The notes below the pieces were generated by a model. That model saw only the letters and a program-made list of their open reading frames with translations, made no database searches and was not told the origin of the DNA. Positions 61,631-64,000 of a stretch of 64,000 bases of DNA are shown here, in pieces. The DNA lies in contig NZ_CP109485.1 of NCBI RefSeq assembly GCF_035918235.1, positions 6,383,001 to 6,447,000 of the forward strand, written 5' to 3'. A program made the translations under genes and the position numbers. The DNA comes from Streptomyces sp. NBC_01445 (GTDB taxonomy: Bacteria; Actinomycetota; Actinomycetes; Streptomycetales; Streptomycetaceae). Each line of letters starts with the position of its first letter. Position 1 is the first letter of the stretch.

Positions 61631-63304
61631 ATGACCCACGACCACGACCTGGAACTGCTGCCCACCGCGGCGCAGACCGCGGCCGCCCTCAACCCGCCCG
61701 CAGGGCGGAACGGCGGCGACCTCGTCGTCGAGACCCTGCACGGCCTCGGCGCGTCCACCGTCTTCGGGCTCCCGGGCCAGCACGCGCTCGGCATGTTCGA
61801 CGCGCTGCGCCGCTCGGACCTGCGGTACGTGGGCCTGCGCGTGGAGAACAACGCGGGCTTCGCGGCCGACGCCTACGGGCGCGTGACCGGTGAGGTCGCG
61901 CCCCTCCTGCTCTCCACCGGGCCCGGCGCGCTGATGTCGCTCGCCGCGCTCCAGGAGGCGGCGGCCGCGTCGGCGCCGGTCCTTGCCATCGGCAGCCAGA
62001 TCCCGGTCGCCGGGCTCGGCGGCGGACGCCACGGCTATCTGCACGAACTCCGGGACCAGCAGGCCTCGTTCCGGGACGTGGTCAAGTCCGTCCACACCGT
62101 GCGGACGCAGTCGCAGATCCCCTCCGCGATCGCCGCCGCCTGGGAGTCCGCCCTCACCGCGCCGCACGGCCCGGTCTGGGTGGAGATCCCGCAGGACGTG
62201 CTCCTCGCGGAGACGACCCTTCCGGTCGTGACGGCGATGGACGCGACCCCGCGCGACCTCGTGCCCCGCCCCGAACTGACCGCGGTGGCAGCCGACTTGC
62301 TGTCGCGCGCCGAGCGCCCCGTGATCATCGCGGGCGGCGGCGTCGTACGGTCGGACGCGAGCGGCAAGCTGGTCGCGCTCGCGGAGAAGATCAACGCCCC
62401 GGTCGTGTGCACCTTCGGCGGCAAGGGCGCGTTTCCCTGGGAGCACCCGCTCTCGCTCCAGTCCTGGATGGAGGACCGCCACACGACGGACCTCCTGGAG
62501 GACGCGGACGTCCTGCTGGTCATCGGCTCGGGCCTGGGCGAACTCTCGTCCAATTACCACACGTTCGTGCCGCGCGGCCGGGTGATCCAGATCGAGGCGG
62601 ATGCCGGAAAGCTGGAGTCCAACCACCCGGCGCTCGGCATCCACGCCGACGCGCGCCTGGCGCTCTCGGCGCTCCTGGAGACGGTCACGGAACGCCAGGA
62701 CCCGTCGGTGCCCGAACGGGTCGCGACGCTCCTCGCGGCGGTCCGCGAACGCCTCGACGGCCAGGACCTGGCCTTCGAGCGCGAGATCCTGGGTTCGGTG
62801 AGGGCGGCACTCCCGGCGTCCTCCCCCTCCTTCTGGGACATGACGATCCTGGCGTACTGGGCCTGGTCGGCATGGCCGGGCGCCCTGCACTCGGCGCAGG
62901 GCGCGGGCGGCCTCGGCTACGGCTTCCCGGCCGCGCTCGGCGCCGCCGCGGCCGACCCGTCGAAGCCGGTCCTCGCGGTCTCGGGCGACGGCGGCGCGAT
63001 GTACTCGATCGCGGAACTGGCCACGGCGAAGCAGTACAACCTGCCGGTCACCTGGCTGATCGTGGACGACGGCGGCTACGGCATCCTGCGCGAGTACATG
63101 ACGGACGCGTTCGGTGAGGCCACGGCGACGGAGCTTGCGCGCCCGGACTTCGTGGCGCTCGCCGAGTCCTTCGGGGTCCCGGGAGTACGAACGTCCCCGG
63201 AGACGCTGCGCGCCGACCTGGAGAAGGCGCTCGCGGAACCGGGCCCGTCGGTCGTGGTGCTGCCCGCGCTGCTGAAGATGTTCGCGCCTACGCATCTGGG
63301 CTGA
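61631..63304 (+). CDS. Thiamine-pyrophosphate enzyme (acetolactate synthase large subunit-like)
   Basis: 557 aa from the ATG at 61631. The N-terminal TPP Pyr domain has the catalytic Glu72 in LRVENNAGFAADAYGRV. A central domain follows, then the PP domain with AVSGDGGAMYSIAELATAKQ and TWLIVDDGGYGILREYM. The usual NN of the GDG-x(24-27)-NN motif is DD here, so metal binding differs somewhat from classical members. Acetolactate synthase is unlikely as no small subunit is adjacent. A role in decarboxylating a 2-oxo acid derived from guanidino compounds is possible, given the agmatinase upstream. Confidence 0.87.
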   Translation: MTHDHDLELLPTAAQTAAALNPPAGRNGGDLVVETLHGLGASTVFGLPGQHALGMFDALRRSDLRYVGLRVENNAGFAADAYGRVTGEVAPLLLSTGPGALMSLAALQEAAAASAPVLAIGSQIPVAGLGGGRHGYLHELRDQQASFRDVVKSVHTVRTQSQIPSAIAAAWESALTAPHGPVWVEIPQDVLLAETTLPVVTAMDATPRDLVPRPELTAVAADLLSRAERPVIIAGGGVVRSDASGKLVALAEKINAPVVCTFGGKGAFPWEHPLSLQSWMEDRHTTDLLEDADVLLVIGSGLGELSSNYHTFVPRGRVIQIEADAGKLESNHPALGIHADARLALSALLETVTERQDPSVPERVATLLAAVRERLDGQDLAFEREILGSVRAALPASSPSFWDMTILAYWAWSAWPGALHSAQGAGGLGYGFPAALGAAAADPSKPVLAVSGDGGAMYSIAELATAKQYNLPVTWLIVDDGGYGILREYMTDAFGEATATELARPDFVALAESFGVPGVRTSPETLRADLEKALAEPGPSVVVLPALLKMFAPTHLG

Positions 63305-63333
63305 GGCGATCAGCCGATCGGTCGTTCACGCGG

Positions 63334-63364
63334 CGGCCCCCGGGAGATGTCTTCCCGGGGGCCG
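63334..63364 (+). terminator. Hairpin terminator after the TPP enzyme gene
   Basis: CGGCCCCCGGGA (63334-63345) pairs perfectly with 63353-63364 around a seven-base loop, 30 bases after the stop. Confidence 0.8.
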
Positions 63365-63534
63365 TTGGCGTCTGCGGTCCCTGGTCCGCCAGGGGCTGCG
63401 TCCACGGGGTGCCGGGCAGTTCCCTGACGCGCTCCCGGATCTGTTGGGGTTCGTACAACCCTTCGCCCCCATTGGAGAGTCATGTGAGGCGAGTGCGCTG
63501 GAGGCGTGCTCGCTTCGAATCTGGGGGGAAACGC

Positions 63535-64000
63535 ATGACTCGCCGCATATCCATACGTGCTGCCCGCGTGCTCCCGGCGGTGCTCGCCGCCGGCGTGCTC
63601 GTGCCGGTCGTCGCGGGCGCCGCGCCCGCGTCCGCCGCGACCACACCACAGGTCACCTGCACCTCCGACAAGGCCGGCCTCGCCGCGAAGCTCCAGAAGG
63701 ACATCACCGCCGCCCTCGCGACCCGTAAGGGCACCGTCGCCGTCGGGCTCCACGACCGGACCACGAACACCACGTGCTCGCTTCGGGCCACGTCCTCGTA
63801 CGACTCCGCCAGTGTCGTGAAGGTGACCGTTCTCGCCACGCTGCTCTGGGACGCCAAGAAGACCAACCGGTATCTGACGACGCGCGAGGCGAACCTCGCC
63901 ACCGCCATGATCACCAAGTCGGACAACGCGGCCACCACATCGCTGTGGAAGCAGCTCGGCACCACCAAGGTGAAGGGCTTCCTCAAGGCCGCCGGGATGA
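63535..64000 (+). CDS. Secreted class A beta-lactamase-like serine hydrolase (partial at 3' end)
   Basis: 155 codons are visible from the ATG at 63535, preceded by GGGGGGAAACGC as ribosome site. The signal peptide (RRISIRAARVLPAVLAAGVL, cut near ASAA-TTPQ) is followed by a domain with SxxK as Ser93-Val-Val-Lys96 in DSASVVKVTV and the SDN triad at 129-131 in ITKSDNAATTSLW. Both are marks of class A beta-lactamases and of Streptomyces beta-lactamase-like serine hydrolases. The KTG end is outside the window. Whether it destroys antibiotics or acts on peptidoglycan cannot be said. Confidence 0.85.
   Translation, partial: MTRRISIRAARVLPAVLAAGVLVPVVAGAAPASAATTPQVTCTSDKAGLAAKLQKDITAALATRKGTVAVGLHDRTTNTTCSLRATSSYDSASVVKVTVLATLLWDAKKTNRYLTTREANLATAMITKSDNAATTSLWKQLGTTKVKGFLKAAGM

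Overview
The window is chromosomal DNA from a Streptomyces species. It is very GC-rich, uses GTG and TTG starts freely, and many genes are coupled by ATGA or GTGA stop-start overlaps. It carries marker genes in the order known from the Streptomyces core chromosome: cdgA, the cebR/cebEFG/bglC cellulose-sugar locus, orn-adpA, glmS, a beta-N-acetylhexosaminidase, the desferrioxamine operon desABCD with desE, and a leucine/acyl-CoA degradation block. From memory this matches S. coelicolor about SCO2820 down to SCO2769; no alignment was run. There is no insertion sequence, prophage or CRISPR array, and the only natural-product genes are the desferrioxamine ones.

Layout. 0-3 kb: end of an amidase, a D-2-hydroxyacid dehydrogenase, and a divergent pair of maleate isomerase/Asp-Glu racemase-like paralogues. 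3-8 kb: a luciferase-like oxidoreductase, the c-di-GMP enzyme CdgA and a secreted M6 metalloprotease. 7.8-14.3 kb: tRNA-Lys with a duplicated 3' half, a primase/polymerase-like protein, and a translationally coupled operon of a Cas4/RecB-type nuclease, an unknown protein and an Upf1/Dna2-type helicase, preceded by a PAP2 membrane protein. 14.5-21 kb: histidine phosphatase, HTH/TPR regulator, spermidine synthase-like protein and a two-component system. 21-29 kb: a GH18 chitinase and the cellobiose/beta-glucoside locus under CebR boxes. 29-35.7 kb: tRNA-His, orn, adpA (with its TTA codon), a membrane protein, a universal stress protein, an acetate-transporter-family protein and glmS. 35.9-39.4 kb: a Tat-exported purple-acid-phosphatase-like protein and a GH20 hexosaminidase. 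39.5-46.7 kb: desD-desC-desB-desA, a siderophore-interacting reductase and desE, with two near-perfect iron boxes. 46.8-55.4 kb: isovaleryl-CoA dehydrogenase, HMG-CoA lyase, methylcrotonyl-CoA carboxylase subunits, a divergent TetR regulator with two operator-like repeats, a second acyl-CoA dehydrogenase and TesB. 55.5-64 kb: cation efflux protein, phosphatase, a PucR regulator divergent from a symporter-agmatinase-TPP enzyme group, and the start of a secreted class-A-beta-lactamase-like protein.

How it works together. Several parts concern development and nutrient sensing. CdgA makes or breaks c-di-GMP and carries a BldD-box-like site upstream. Orn can clear the pGpG product. AdpA is translationally gated by the rare leucine tRNA BldA. 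Chitinase and hexosaminidase, both with DasR-site-like sequences, feed aminosugars, GlmS makes glucosamine-6-phosphate, and the ceb/bgl genes take up and split cello-oligosaccharides. The least explained parts are the split nuclease/helicase operon, the tRNA-Lys 3'-end duplication, the phased 12-bp repeats near position 1150, and a repeat-derived in-frame insertion in desD.
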